DNA from: Candidatus Babeliales bacterium
GTDB taxonomy: Bacteria > Babelota > Babeliae > Babelales > Vermiphilaceae
Assembly (NCBI GenBank): GCA_020053845.1
Contig: JAGVMI010000079.1
Span: forward strand, 1-6,817
Direction of reading: 5' to 3'
Length of the DNA: 6,817 nucleotides
Position numbers and translations under genes: made by a program. The notes beneath the pieces were generated by a model. It was not told the origin of the DNA and did not search any database. It was given only the letters and a program-made list of their open reading frames with translations. How positions within the stretch are numbered: the first letter of the stretch is position 1; each line of letters starts with the position of its first letter. Positions 1 through 6,221 of the stretch are shown one piece after another.

Positions 1-868
1 ACTTTCTCATCACATAATTAATCAGATATTGCGCAAGCAGCTTGGCTTTAAAGGGCTTGTGATTACCGACGGACTTGGTATGAAAGCAGTCGCTGATGGA
101 GAACTTCCGGGCACTGTTGAACTACGTGCTCTACAAGCAGGTAATGATATAGTGCTCGCTCCTGTTGACGTCCCTGCTGCTATTGCGGCTATTAAACGCG
201 CAATTAAAGAAGGAGCACTTTCTGAGCGCGAGCTTGACCTGCATGTATTGCGCATTTTAGAAACTAAAGAGATGATACGCACTCAAGGCGGATTCAAGTG
301 GCAAGAGCTTGAAAACGAAATTACCGAAACGCCTTACATACACACACTCAAAGACCGCATTTTAAGCGCCGCAATTACTACACGCGGCGATGTTTCGCAG
401 TATACTCTCGCTCAAGATGAGACTCCGGTAATCATACATCTGGGAGCATGCGAGAATAACACCCCTGAGTACACCGCACTCGTCAAACGCTATCCTACCA
501 TGCGTCACGCATGTTTAGCTCCTGATGCAACGCATATGCCTGAAGTGCAAGCGCATGAAACTGCTATTGTATGTATTCATCCGGTAAGTAAACAAACAAT
601 AAATGCATACGGTATGCAAAGCGACTCAGTGCTGCGTTTTGGTATCACCCAACATATGATCGATTGTGTTGAGCACATTGTGCGTCACGCCAAGCACACC
701 ATGCTTATGCTTTTTGGCAATGCGTATGGAGCAGTGTATTTCAATCCTGAGCTTCCTCTCATACTTGCATACGAAGATACACCAGAGGCACACGTAGTTG
801 CACAACGCATTATCTGCTCGATGGCACGGCCACGGGGAATATTACCCGTAAGATTGCCAAAAGTTTAA
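1..868 (+). CDS. Glycoside hydrolase family 3 beta-N-acetylhexosaminidase (NagZ-like), 5'-truncated by the window edge
   Basis: The reading frame is open from the left edge (first full codon at base 2), so only the C-terminal 288 residues are seen. The TTG at 29 is internal, not a start. The motif GLVITDGLGM, at visible residues 18-27, is the GH3 strand carrying the catalytic aspartate nucleophile (Asp 23, codon 68-70). The usual form is TDDLGM, so the second Asp is replaced by Gly here. The AGNDIVLAP segment that follows is also typical of the GH3 TIM barrel. From about residue 115 to the end there is a second alpha/beta domain, closing with a FGNAYGAVYF segment and the RGILPVRLP end seen in two-domain bacterial NagZ enzymes. 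The family removes terminal N-acetylglucosamine from muropeptides or other glycans. The upstream barrel with the KHFPGHG region and the His/Asp acid-base dyad lies outside the window, so glycan specificity cannot be judged. The family call is firm; the exact substrate is inferred. Confidence 0.9.
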   Translation, partial: LSHHIINQILRKQLGFKGLVITDGLGMKAVADGELPGTVELRALQAGNDIVLAPVDVPAAIAAIKRAIKEGALSERELDLHVLRILETKEMIRTQGGFKWQELENEITETPYIHTLKDRILSAAITTRGDVSQYTLAQDETPVIIHLGACENNTPEYTALVKRYPTMRHACLAPDATHMPEVQAHETAIVCIHPVSKQTINAYGMQSDSVLRFGITQHMIDCVEHIVRHAKHTMLMLFGNAYGAVYFNPELPLILAYEDTPEAHVVAQRIICSMARPRGILPVRLPKV

Positions 869-873
869 TAACG

Positions 874-913
874 TGGAGGTAGTAGCAGACACGCTTGTGT
901 GCTTCTGCCTCCA
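874..913. terminator. Long imperfect hairpin between convergent genes, possible bidirectional terminator
   Basis: Bases 874-891 pair with 896-913 across a 4-nt loop (892-895). Of 18 positions, 16 pair (one is G-U), with a T/T mismatch (883/904) and a G/G mismatch (888/899). It begins 6 bases after the GH3 stop and ends 19 bases before the stop of the facing gene. There is no clean T-run on either side, so it is not a textbook intrinsic terminator. Its place between two converging genes suggests transcript ending or 3'-end protection in both directions. Confidence 0.5.
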
Positions 914-931
914 TCCATCTGCTACAAAATA

Positions 932-2665
932 TCAAAATGCAAACCCACCCTTGGCGAACACATTCCACTGGGCTACAGCACTGTTATGCCCACTCGTTTT
1001 TGCCCATTCAATAGATAAACCTATACCAAAGAATGGCTCCACATCTTCAGCGTCTTGCCATACATAGCCAATGTACGTAAATAGCTTGTGAGAAACAGCA
1101 CGATCAAGCAGTCCAGACCACGGGTCAATGTCACTATCTTGAATCAGAATTGCTGCGTTTGAACTGTTCACTTGTTGCAACGTAAGATTAAGTTCCGTCG
1201 CATCTGCAGTAGTAAGATTATTAAGCGCAACACTTGAGCCATTGGCTGCTGGCTGCGCATTATCTGCATTATCGTTAGCAAATTCTACACCAGCGGCAAA
1301 GTTGCCCCCTTCTTGCCCACCACGAATAGTTGCTTTACTCTGCGTTGCTGAAAGCGCCAGAGGAGTCTCAATCATGCCTGGTTGAAATCCATAGATTTGC
1401 GCATCACCTTTGAACGCAAATGCGTTATCACGCAAGCGCTGTCTGCAAATCAGTTTCTCTTTACTGCGCACCCAGAGATTGTAGCCTAAATCCCACAGCC
1501 ATCCGTCCTCTTCATACGCAAGCATGAATGCTATATCCGCTTGCACCCCGATGGATATTTTGCTTTCAAGCGTGGTAACGTTAACCGCACTTTGCAAATT
1601 ACTTTGATACTGTGAGTTAGGCTCTGCACCACCAACTAACAGATTAGATGCTGGGCTATTCATGCACTCAAGCAGTATGTAACGGCTACCAGGACCATTG
1701 TTCTTAAAGTCGTATGGCCTAAGTTGCTTTGATGCAAAAAGATGCGTTACAACCGCTTCTAGGTAACATGAAATTGATCTATCCTGATCATCACTCCACA
1801 TCACCGTGTGTGCTGAGAATCCGCCGCCCAATTCCCAGTGATCCATATTGCCAACGATAGGCTCGAATAAGTACTCTCCATTTGGCTTACTTCCCGTAGC
1901 AGCAGCGACGCGTAAGCTAATGCCGCAATGGCTGTCTGGCGTGCAGAAAAAATCCCATCCTAGAGCACACTGAATTTCCGCAATGCGTGTTTTTCGCTGA
2001 CGCCCAAACACTTTGCCAAACTCTAGTGGCGTGCGCAGGTCGCCAAATACATAATCGCCTCTGAGTGCTTCTATCAAAGAAGGAGCAAGCACATTTTCAA
2101 GTACGTTATTTGAGGAGCGATTGATAAGCTGTGGCCCCATGTATCCCGCAGGATAGGGTAGACTACCTGCATCAATAACATCTTCTTTTAAGTTGAGATC
2201 CCACTTGGTATTTACAATAGGAAAATGAACCCAGAAATAGACATTTTCACACAAGCAATCAAGTTTGCAGAACCATCCAAAGTCCATAACAAAGTTAGTG
2301 ATAACCGGTCTCAAGCAAACACAACTTACGAAGTCTTGAGGCAAGCCAAAGTAATCAGCAAGCACATCTGTTTTGCCACGGTCTGCCACCCGACTGCCTG
2401 AAACTATAAAATTCTCCGAGCCAAAAAGAAGCTCCGCAAGATGCCCATTGCGAAATGAGCGGCTGTACTCTGCAGTAATAGAAAGAAGCGTATCTCCCTC
2501 GCTATCACAGCGATGGATAATATCCTGCCATCCCACCAGATCACGTACTACGTTAACTGCTTGCGATCTAATACCTATGAACGTCTTTCGGCCGCACACG
2601 CCCCATGCATTGTTTATTAAGCAGATAAGCATAAGCGATAGTGCTTTTTTCGATCGATACATCAT
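932..2665 (-). CDS. Exported cysteine-rich protein with a C-terminal outer-membrane barrel signature, function unknown
   Basis: The 577-residue protein starts at the ATG at 2665, because the minus strand there carries an AAAGGAG ribosome site followed by 5 bases (TAAGC) and the ATG. A longer form starting at 2716 would bury the signal peptide and is unlikely. Residues 1-22 form a classical signal peptide: MMYRSKK, then a hydrophobic core to about residue 17, then NNAWG with likely cleavage after Gly 22. About 14 cysteines are present, with clusters near 115-117 (CVC) and 133-139 (CKLDCLC). Residues about 455-505 are rich in Asn, Ala, Ser and Thr, like a surface loop or linker. The last residues, WNVFAKGGFAF, alternate hydrophobic positions and end in Phe, the pattern of an outer-membrane beta-barrel signal for the BAM complex. 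I read it as a porin-like or surface barrel protein, perhaps of a family expanded in Dependentiae. No specific substrate can be given. Confidence 0.75.
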   Translation of the reverse strand: MMYRSKKALSLMLICLINNAWGVCGRKTFIGIRSQAVNVVRDLVGWQDIIHRCDSEGDTLLSITAEYSRSFRNGHLAELLFGSENFIVSGSRVADRGKTDVLADYFGLPQDFVSCVCLRPVITNFVMDFGWFCKLDCLCENVYFWVHFPIVNTKWDLNLKEDVIDAGSLPYPAGYMGPQLINRSSNNVLENVLAPSLIEALRGDYVFGDLRTPLEFGKVFGRQRKTRIAEIQCALGWDFFCTPDSHCGISLRVAAATGSKPNGEYLFEPIVGNMDHWELGGGFSAHTVMWSDDQDRSISCYLEAVVTHLFASKQLRPYDFKNNGPGSRYILLECMNSPASNLLVGGAEPNSQYQSNLQSAVNVTTLESKISIGVQADIAFMLAYEEDGWLWDLGYNLWVRSKEKLICRQRLRDNAFAFKGDAQIYGFQPGMIETPLALSATQSKATIRGGQEGGNFAAGVEFANDNADNAQPAANGSSVALNNLTTADATELNLTLQQVNSSNAAILIQDSDIDPWSGLLDRAVSHKLFTYIGYVWQDAEDVEPFFGIGLSIEWAKTSGHNSAVAQWNVFAKGGFAF

Positions 2666-2685
2666 GCTTACTCCTTTGAGCGAGA
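2666..2685 (-). promoter_or_regulatory. Ribosome binding site fixing the start of the exported barrel-like protein
   Basis: On the minus strand this stretch reads through AAAGGAG, then TAAGC, directly ahead of the ATG at 2665. It decides the start in favour of the form whose first residues are a signal peptide. Confidence 0.8.
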
Positions 2686-2698
2686 GGGCCAAAGGCAT

Positions 2699-2726
2699 GT
2701 TAAACCTACTCCCCAAGCTGTTTAAC
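2699..2726. promoter_or_regulatory. Inverted repeat GTTAAAC-N14-GTTTAAC, candidate operator ahead of the barrel gene
   Basis: The two 7-base arms (2699-2705 and 2720-2726) are perfect reverse complements, separated by 14 bases, so corresponding points are 21 bp apart, two turns of the helix. It sits 34 bases upstream of the start of the minus-strand exported protein gene, where a promoter or its operator would be expected. The spacing suits a dimeric regulator binding one DNA face, but no regulator is identified and a chance repeat is possible. Confidence 0.35.
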
Positions 2727-2882
2727 CGTTCATCCTGGTAGCCTAGCTATCCAACGCTCCCTGACGCAAGAAACCCCTTTCTAAAAACTCAGTTGCCCCG
2801 AGAACCAAACACAGTCAGCCCCTGCCTATGAGGCATAATAGTCTCTTGCAAGCCTTAAGAAAAAGCAGAATTTTTAAAAGTA

Positions 2883-2891
2883 TGGTACACT
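2883..2891 (+). promoter_or_regulatory. Candidate extended -10 promoter element for the hspR-htpX operon
   Basis: TG-G-TACACT has the TGn extension (2883-2885) followed by a hexamer (2886-2891) matching TATAAT at four of six positions. No good -35 hexamer is seen 16-18 bases upstream, which is common for extended -10 promoters. It would give a leader of roughly 44 bases to the hspR start, and the hexamer lies inside the left arm of the inverted repeat. Confidence 0.35.
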
Positions 2892-2908
2892 CTCAGGCAG
2901 AGAGTGTA
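2886..2908. promoter_or_regulatory. Perfect 9-bp inverted repeat TACACTCTC-N5-GAGAGTGTA, candidate HspR-type operator
   Basis: The arms 2886-2894 and 2900-2908 are exact reverse complements around a 5-base centre (AGGCA). It lies 34-56 bases ahead of the regulator gene and overlaps the candidate -10 element, the layout of an autoregulatory repressor site. It does not match the actinobacterial HAIR consensus (CTTGAGT-N7-ACTCAAG), so binding by this HspR-like protein is inferred from position only. No T-run follows, so it is not an intrinsic terminator. Confidence 0.5.
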
Positions 2909-2941
2909 AGTAATTAAGCATATTGTTATGTTTATAACGCA

Positions 2942-3436
2942 ATGCGAAAATCTATGAAGGTTAATAGAAAAAAAGGCTATTTCTCGATTTCAGCGGTCGC
3001 TGACATGTTTTCCATCCATCAGCAGACCATACGTCTTTACGAAAAGCAGGGGTTGATTAATCCCGATCGCTCATCAGGCAACACCCGGCTTTTTAAAGAA
3101 GATGATATAGACCGCCTTGAAGAGATCGTGTACCTCACCCACGAGCTGGGCATTAACCTGGCAGGTGTGGAAATGATTCTCAAGCTTAAACGTCAAATTG
3201 CTCGCTTGCAAAAAGAGGTCAATAAGGCGTTTGAGGAAACCAAGGATGAGCTCGATCGCGAAGTTGAAGAATCAAAGCCAGCGATTCAGCGTAGTGCTAA
3301 GCGACTTATGCGTATCAAGGAAGAACAGCTTGGCAGACAACGTGAACCTCTTATTGAGTACAAAGAACAGCCCATGTCATCGAACAAGCAAACTGTCGAA
3401 ATCGATAATTGGGAAATTGAGTACGAAGATAACTGA
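2942..3436 (+). CDS. hspR: HspR-like MerR-family transcriptional regulator of heat-shock genes
   Basis: The 164-residue protein has a MerR winged helix-turn-helix at about residues 13-60: YFSISAVADMFSIHQQTIRLYE, with the recognition helix ending in QQTIRLYEKQGL and the wing in SSGNTRLFKEDDIDRL. It continues with HELGINLAGVEMILKLKRQI (residues 67-86), where the GINLAGV segment is characteristic of HspR, the chaperone-linked repressor, rather than of metal- or drug-sensing MerR proteins. A charged coiled coil (about 80-115) would form the dimer. Residues 116-164 are a long hydrophilic tail beyond the usual core. There is no metal-binding cysteine set. The start is not settled: neither the ATG at 2942 nor the in-frame ATG at 2954 has a Shine-Dalgarno sequence. 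It is 23 bases upstream of htpX and probably cotranscribed. HspR proteins usually repress chaperone or protease operons and their own genes; the palindrome at 2886-2908 fits this. Confidence 0.85.
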   Translation: MRKSMKVNRKKGYFSISAVADMFSIHQQTIRLYEKQGLINPDRSSGNTRLFKEDDIDRLEEIVYLTHELGINLAGVEMILKLKRQIARLQKEVNKAFEETKDELDREVEESKPAIQRSAKRLMRIKEEQLGRQREPLIEYKEQPMSSNKQTVEIDNWEIEYEDN

Positions 3437-3459
3437 CCATTCCACCACACAGGTGAGCT

Positions 3460-4329
3460 ATGATGATCTGGAATCAAATTAAAACCATCCTTCTGCTGGG
3501 CGCTTTGAGTGGACTGCTTCTCTTTTTAGGCAGCCTCATAGGCGGTGCAGCAGGACTACAAATTGCCTTCATTCTTGCCCTTGTTATGAATGGCATTACC
3601 TATTTTTATTCCGATAAAATAGTGCTGAAAATGTACGGCGCAAAACCGCTTGATCGAGAACGCTATAGCACCATCTATCGCGACGTAGAAGCACTGACCC
3701 AGTCAATGCAACTGCCTATGCCAAAGCTATGGCTTGTTGATTCTCCCATGGCAAATGCTTTTGCAACCGGCAGAGACCCTCAACACGCATCTGTTGCCGT
3801 TACTACCGGCATACTGCAATTACTCGATGAGCGAGAATTGCGTGGCGTGTTAGCTCATGAATTGGGACACGTTAAAAATCGCGACACATTGATCACCACA
3901 ATTGCTGCTACTATGGCAACTGCCATAGGTTATTTGGCTCATATGCTGCAATATGCTGCTTTTTGGGGATCGATGCAGCAAGATGATCGTCGCAAGGGCA
4001 ACCCTATTTTTATGTTGCTTGTAGCAATGCTCATGCCTATCGCGGCAACATTGGTGCAGCTTGCTATATCGCGTTCACGCGAATACTTGGCTGATGAAAC
4101 GGGCGCACGCTGCTGTAAAGATCCACTTTCTTTAGCTCGCGCACTTGAAAAACTTGATGGTCAAGCACGTTACGCGCGTCGGCAGGATGATCCCCGTTAC
4201 GCTGCAACTGAATCTTTGTTTATCGTACATCCTATTCATCAAGATGGACTCATGAATCTCTTTTCGACCCACCCCCCTGTATACCGTCGCGTCGCTAAAC
4301 TTCGCACTTTAGCAGACGAACTATTTTAA
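3460..4329 (+). CDS. htpX: HtpX-like membrane zinc metalloprotease (peptidase family M48)
   Basis: The 289-residue length matches bacterial HtpX. Hydrophobic segments at about 8-28 and 33-50 form an N-terminal hairpin, and two more at about 143-166 and 183-203 follow the active site. The zinc site is HELGH at residues 133-137 within LRGVLAHELGHVKNRD (His 133 and His 137 bind zinc, Glu 134 is catalytic), with the third ligand Glu 208 in SRSREYLADE. The C-terminal FSTHPPVYRRVAKL is the usual M48B ending. HtpX sits in the inner membrane and degrades misfolded membrane proteins, working beside FtsH in the envelope stress response. A ribosome site AGGTGAG (3451-3457) precedes ATG codons at 3460 and 3463; the spacing suits the second slightly better, a one-residue difference. 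The HspR-like gene just upstream suggests heat-shock control. Confidence 0.95.
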   Translation: MMIWNQIKTILLLGALSGLLLFLGSLIGGAAGLQIAFILALVMNGITYFYSDKIVLKMYGAKPLDRERYSTIYRDVEALTQSMQLPMPKLWLVDSPMANAFATGRDPQHASVAVTTGILQLLDERELRGVLAHELGHVKNRDTLITTIAATMATAIGYLAHMLQYAAFWGSMQQDDRRKGNPIFMLLVAMLMPIAATLVQLAISRSREYLADETGARCCKDPLSLARALEKLDGQARYARRQDDPRYAATESLFIVHPIHQDGLMNLFSTHPPVYRRVAKLRTLADELF

Positions 4330-4405
4330 TATTAGCCGCAATCCTGCAAACATGAATATTGGTCGGGAGTGTAGGTTTCACATCGCGCAAGAGAAGGAAT
4401 GACTC

Positions 4406-4876
4406 ATGACACAACATAACGATAACTTCAATGGGCCGAGCATGCAGTTCGTACTTTCGTTTGAACTTTTGTGCTTACTTCGTTGGCTGGCAGAGCACGA
4501 TACACAGAAACTGAAACGTATGATCGAAAAGGCATTTGATGCAGGGCTCGATCGTGAGCTTCAAGGAGCAGAGAACGTTGACCATTCTTTACATGCCGAA
4601 GAAATGCATGAAGGAATAGTAGAATTTTTCAACACATGCGAAACATTACTTGCACAAGCAGTTAACCGCAATGTAGAGCGTCGTGCACGCGCAGGTAATC
4701 TCATGCCATCGGTGGATAAAATTGATGTACGCCAATGTGATAATTCGGTTATTCGTGGCAGCCTTGAAAAAGCAACGACAGCAATCCGCGAAAATCCCGA
4801 TGTTGATGCACGTGAATTATTCTTCAAGGAAATTCTCAAGCGCTGGAAACCAATGAACCGCGCAATGCTCAACTAG
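4406..4876 (+). CDS. Conserved-looking helical protein of unknown function, third gene of the hspR-htpX operon
   Basis: I do not recognise this 156-residue protein. The ATG at 4406 has a good ribosome site, GAAGGA (4393-4398), 7 bases ahead. It has no signal peptide and no strong membrane segment, so it should be cytosolic. The composition suggests mostly alpha helix: a hydrophobic helix FVLSFELLCLLRWLAEH at about residues 15-31, then charged amphipathic helices to about residue 95, a linker around 97-112 (GNLMPSVDKIDVRQCD), and a last helical part rich in Arg, Lys and Glu. No catalytic motif is visible. The gap to htpX is 76 bases with no terminator, and a strong terminator follows its stop by 22 bases. 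It is therefore probably cotranscribed with hspR and htpX, which hints at a stress-related role; this is inference from context only. Confidence 0.75.
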   Translation: MTQHNDNFNGPSMQFVLSFELLCLLRWLAEHDTQKLKRMIEKAFDAGLDRELQGAENVDHSLHAEEMHEGIVEFFNTCETLLAQAVNRNVERRARAGNLMPSVDKIDVRQCDNSVIRGSLEKATTAIRENPDVDARELFFKEILKRWKPMNRAMLN

Positions 4877-4898
4877 CATACTTTACACAAGATATGGG

Positions 4899-4925
4899 AA
4901 GGGCCCTGTAATTAGGGCCCTTTTT
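4899..4925 (+). terminator. Rho-independent terminator of the hspR-htpX operon
   Basis: AAGGGCCCT (4899-4907) pairs with AGGGCCCTT (4914-4922) around a 6-base loop GTAATT, giving a 9-bp GC-rich stem running into TTTTT (4921-4925). It lies 22 bases after the stop of the 156-residue gene. The facing minus-strand HD gene ends 21 bases to the right, so the stem may help end that transcript too, but it lacks a T-run in that direction. Confidence 0.9.
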
Positions 4926-4946
4926 AGTATCACAACACTATAATTT

Positions 4947-6065
4947 TTAGCTGATTATACGAATACGATGACCGCGCTTTATCTGCGAAGCATGATATGC
5001 AACAATCTTAGCGAAACCATCGTCTATCCTGCTCAAGCGCTGAAAAGCTTTATCTGCTACTTGCACCAGTGGATCTATGTGGCGAAATTTGTGTTGCAAA
5101 AACATATCGCAGTGCCCATCATCCAGAAGCAATTCGAATGACTGTTTATACTGTATCACACGATACATATACTGCTGCACTATCGAATCGTTACATGCAC
5201 ACAAACGTTTCCACACCACGTCATCAATTGAAAAGTGCACATCATCAAAGGTGATCACACCTAACTCTACTGCACGCTGAATAGCACGCGCAGCCATTTC
5301 ATAGGTGAAACAATTCCAATCTGATGCAAAAATTTTCTGATTAAGAAAAATTGAAACATCTGCGAGCCTACGCGCAGCACATACATCAGTAAAATTGAAA
5401 TACCAATGCCCGTCATCAAAGTGAAGAGCATCCAGAATCTCAAGCACTTGCTCTTTAGTAAGCTGATGTTCGTACCATCCACCGCTCAAATTATATTCAA
5501 TGCGGTCTGCACAAAGCTTCGGCGCATCACGATCAAAGAGAAGAAACTTACCTGTTTTGTGATTTACATCCTCAACGGAGTATCCATAGTGGGCAAGAAT
5601 ATCGCCTATACCACATGCTTGTAGATACCAGCAGTGCATATCATCTTGATAGGCATCTTTAGCTTCGCTATAGTATCCCGTTTTGTGAGTATCAGCAAAA
5701 ATATGATCTCCTACGTGCGAAAACACCGTATGTGAAACATCATGAAGAAGAGCAACAGCCTGCTCCAGCACTGATCCGCCAAATCTGCGCACAATCATAA
5801 AGCAACCGATAGAGTGTTCGTGCCGTGTAAAATTATAGTCACAAGCACCAATATAATAAGTCACTCCATATTGATGTATATGCTTCAATCGCTCAAAAGC
5901 AGGGCTCTCAATAATATCGATAAGCAGCGGCTCGCTTACTTCACAAGTACCATACAGCTGATGTGACACCATAAGCGAACGCGTATCCTGTGCGTTATTT
6001 AAAAAGAATATGCCACACAGAATCCACGCAAAAATCTTTGAAACACGCGATGTAGTGCAGTACAT
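4947..6065 (-). CDS. HD-domain phosphohydrolase (SAMHD1/dGTPase-like, COG1078 type) with an N-terminal export signal
   Basis: The start at 6065 is supported by GAAGGAG and a 6-base spacer on the minus strand. Residues 1-25 look like a signal peptide or anchor: MYCTTSRVSK, a hydrophobic core IFAWILCGIFFL (11-22), then NNAQ with possible cleavage after Ala 25. The enzyme part begins near residue 36 with YGTCEVSEPLLIDIIESPAF and ERLKHIHQYG, the family's N-terminal signature. Metal-binding and catalytic residues are present: His 84 in TRHEHSIG, His 108-Asp 109 in ALLHDVSHTVFSH, and Asp 187 in LCADRIEY, the complete H...HD...D set, so the protein should be active. His 112 and His 117 match the histidines following HD in the family. 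Relatives hydrolyse deoxynucleoside triphosphates or other phosphoesters in the cytosol. An exported form is unusual and would act in the periplasm, at the surface or outside the cell. The substrate is unknown. It appears to be a single-gene unit. Confidence 0.85.
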   Translation of the reverse strand: MYCTTSRVSKIFAWILCGIFFLNNAQDTRSLMVSHQLYGTCEVSEPLLIDIIESPAFERLKHIHQYGVTYYIGACDYNFTRHEHSIGCFMIVRRFGGSVLEQAVALLHDVSHTVFSHVGDHIFADTHKTGYYSEAKDAYQDDMHCWYLQACGIGDILAHYGYSVEDVNHKTGKFLLFDRDAPKLCADRIEYNLSGGWYEHQLTKEQVLEILDALHFDDGHWYFNFTDVCAARRLADVSIFLNQKIFASDWNCFTYEMAARAIQRAVELGVITFDDVHFSIDDVVWKRLCACNDSIVQQYMYRVIQYKQSFELLLDDGHCDMFLQHKFRHIDPLVQVADKAFQRLSRIDDGFAKIVAYHASQIKRGHRIRIIS

Positions 6066-6108
6066 GCTACGCTCCTTCTATGATGAATTATTGGTATATG
6101 TTCGCAGG

Positions 6109-6137
6109 AGTATCAGAGTACTGCTAAAAAGTCGCAA
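6109..6137 (-). promoter_or_regulatory. Candidate sigma-70-type promoter for the HD phosphohydrolase gene
   Basis: On the minus strand, TTGCGA (6137-6132) and GATACT (6114-6109) are separated by exactly 17 bases; each matches its consensus at four of six positions. It lies between the terminator of the upstream gene and the HD gene start, giving a leader of roughly 36 bases. Hexamers of this quality also occur by chance. Confidence 0.35.
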
Positions 6138-6158
6138 ACGCCAACAGACGCACACAAC

Positions 6159-6187
6159 AAAAAAGCGGCCGCATTACGCAGCCGCTT
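6159..6187 (-). terminator. Rho-independent terminator of the 130-residue protein gene
   Basis: On the minus strand AAGCGGC (6187-6181) pairs with GCCGCTT (6169-6163). The enclosed bases can extend the stem by G-C pairs and wobbles to a TAA loop, and the helix runs into TTTTTT (6164-6159). It begins 35 bases after the stop at 6222 and separates this gene from the downstream HD gene. Confidence 0.85.
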
Positions 6188-6221
6188 ATGGTACTTCTAG
6201 TGCTGTACTATGCTGTTGGGC

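Noticed and set aside
22..282. Minus-strand open frame of 86 codons opposite the GH3 gene
   Set aside because: The Ser/Ala/Pro-rich composition is typical of a shadow of the GH3 frame, which has recognisable catalytic motifs.
2373..2741. Plus-strand open frame of 122 codons
   Set aside because: It is antisense to the N-terminal part of the exported protein gene, whose signal peptide, ribosome site and barrel-like ending are coherent. The frame has no ribosome site and a random-looking composition.
2823..2840. TGCCT-ATG-AGGCA hairpin next to a TATTAT hexamer on the minus strand, possible distant promoter of the exported protein gene
   Set aside because: The hexamer has no convincing -35 partner, the leader would be about 165 bases, and the 5-bp stem is short enough to be chance.
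2666..2941. Possible tRNA or small RNA gene in the divergent intergenic region
   Set aside because: No cloverleaf arms, T-loop consensus or terminator were found; the content is better explained as control sequence for the two flanking genes.
4561..4872. Minus-strand open frame of 103 codons
   Set aside because: It is fully antisense to the third gene of the hspR-htpX operon, which has a good ribosome site and terminator; the antisense product is Ser/Arg-rich shadow sequence.
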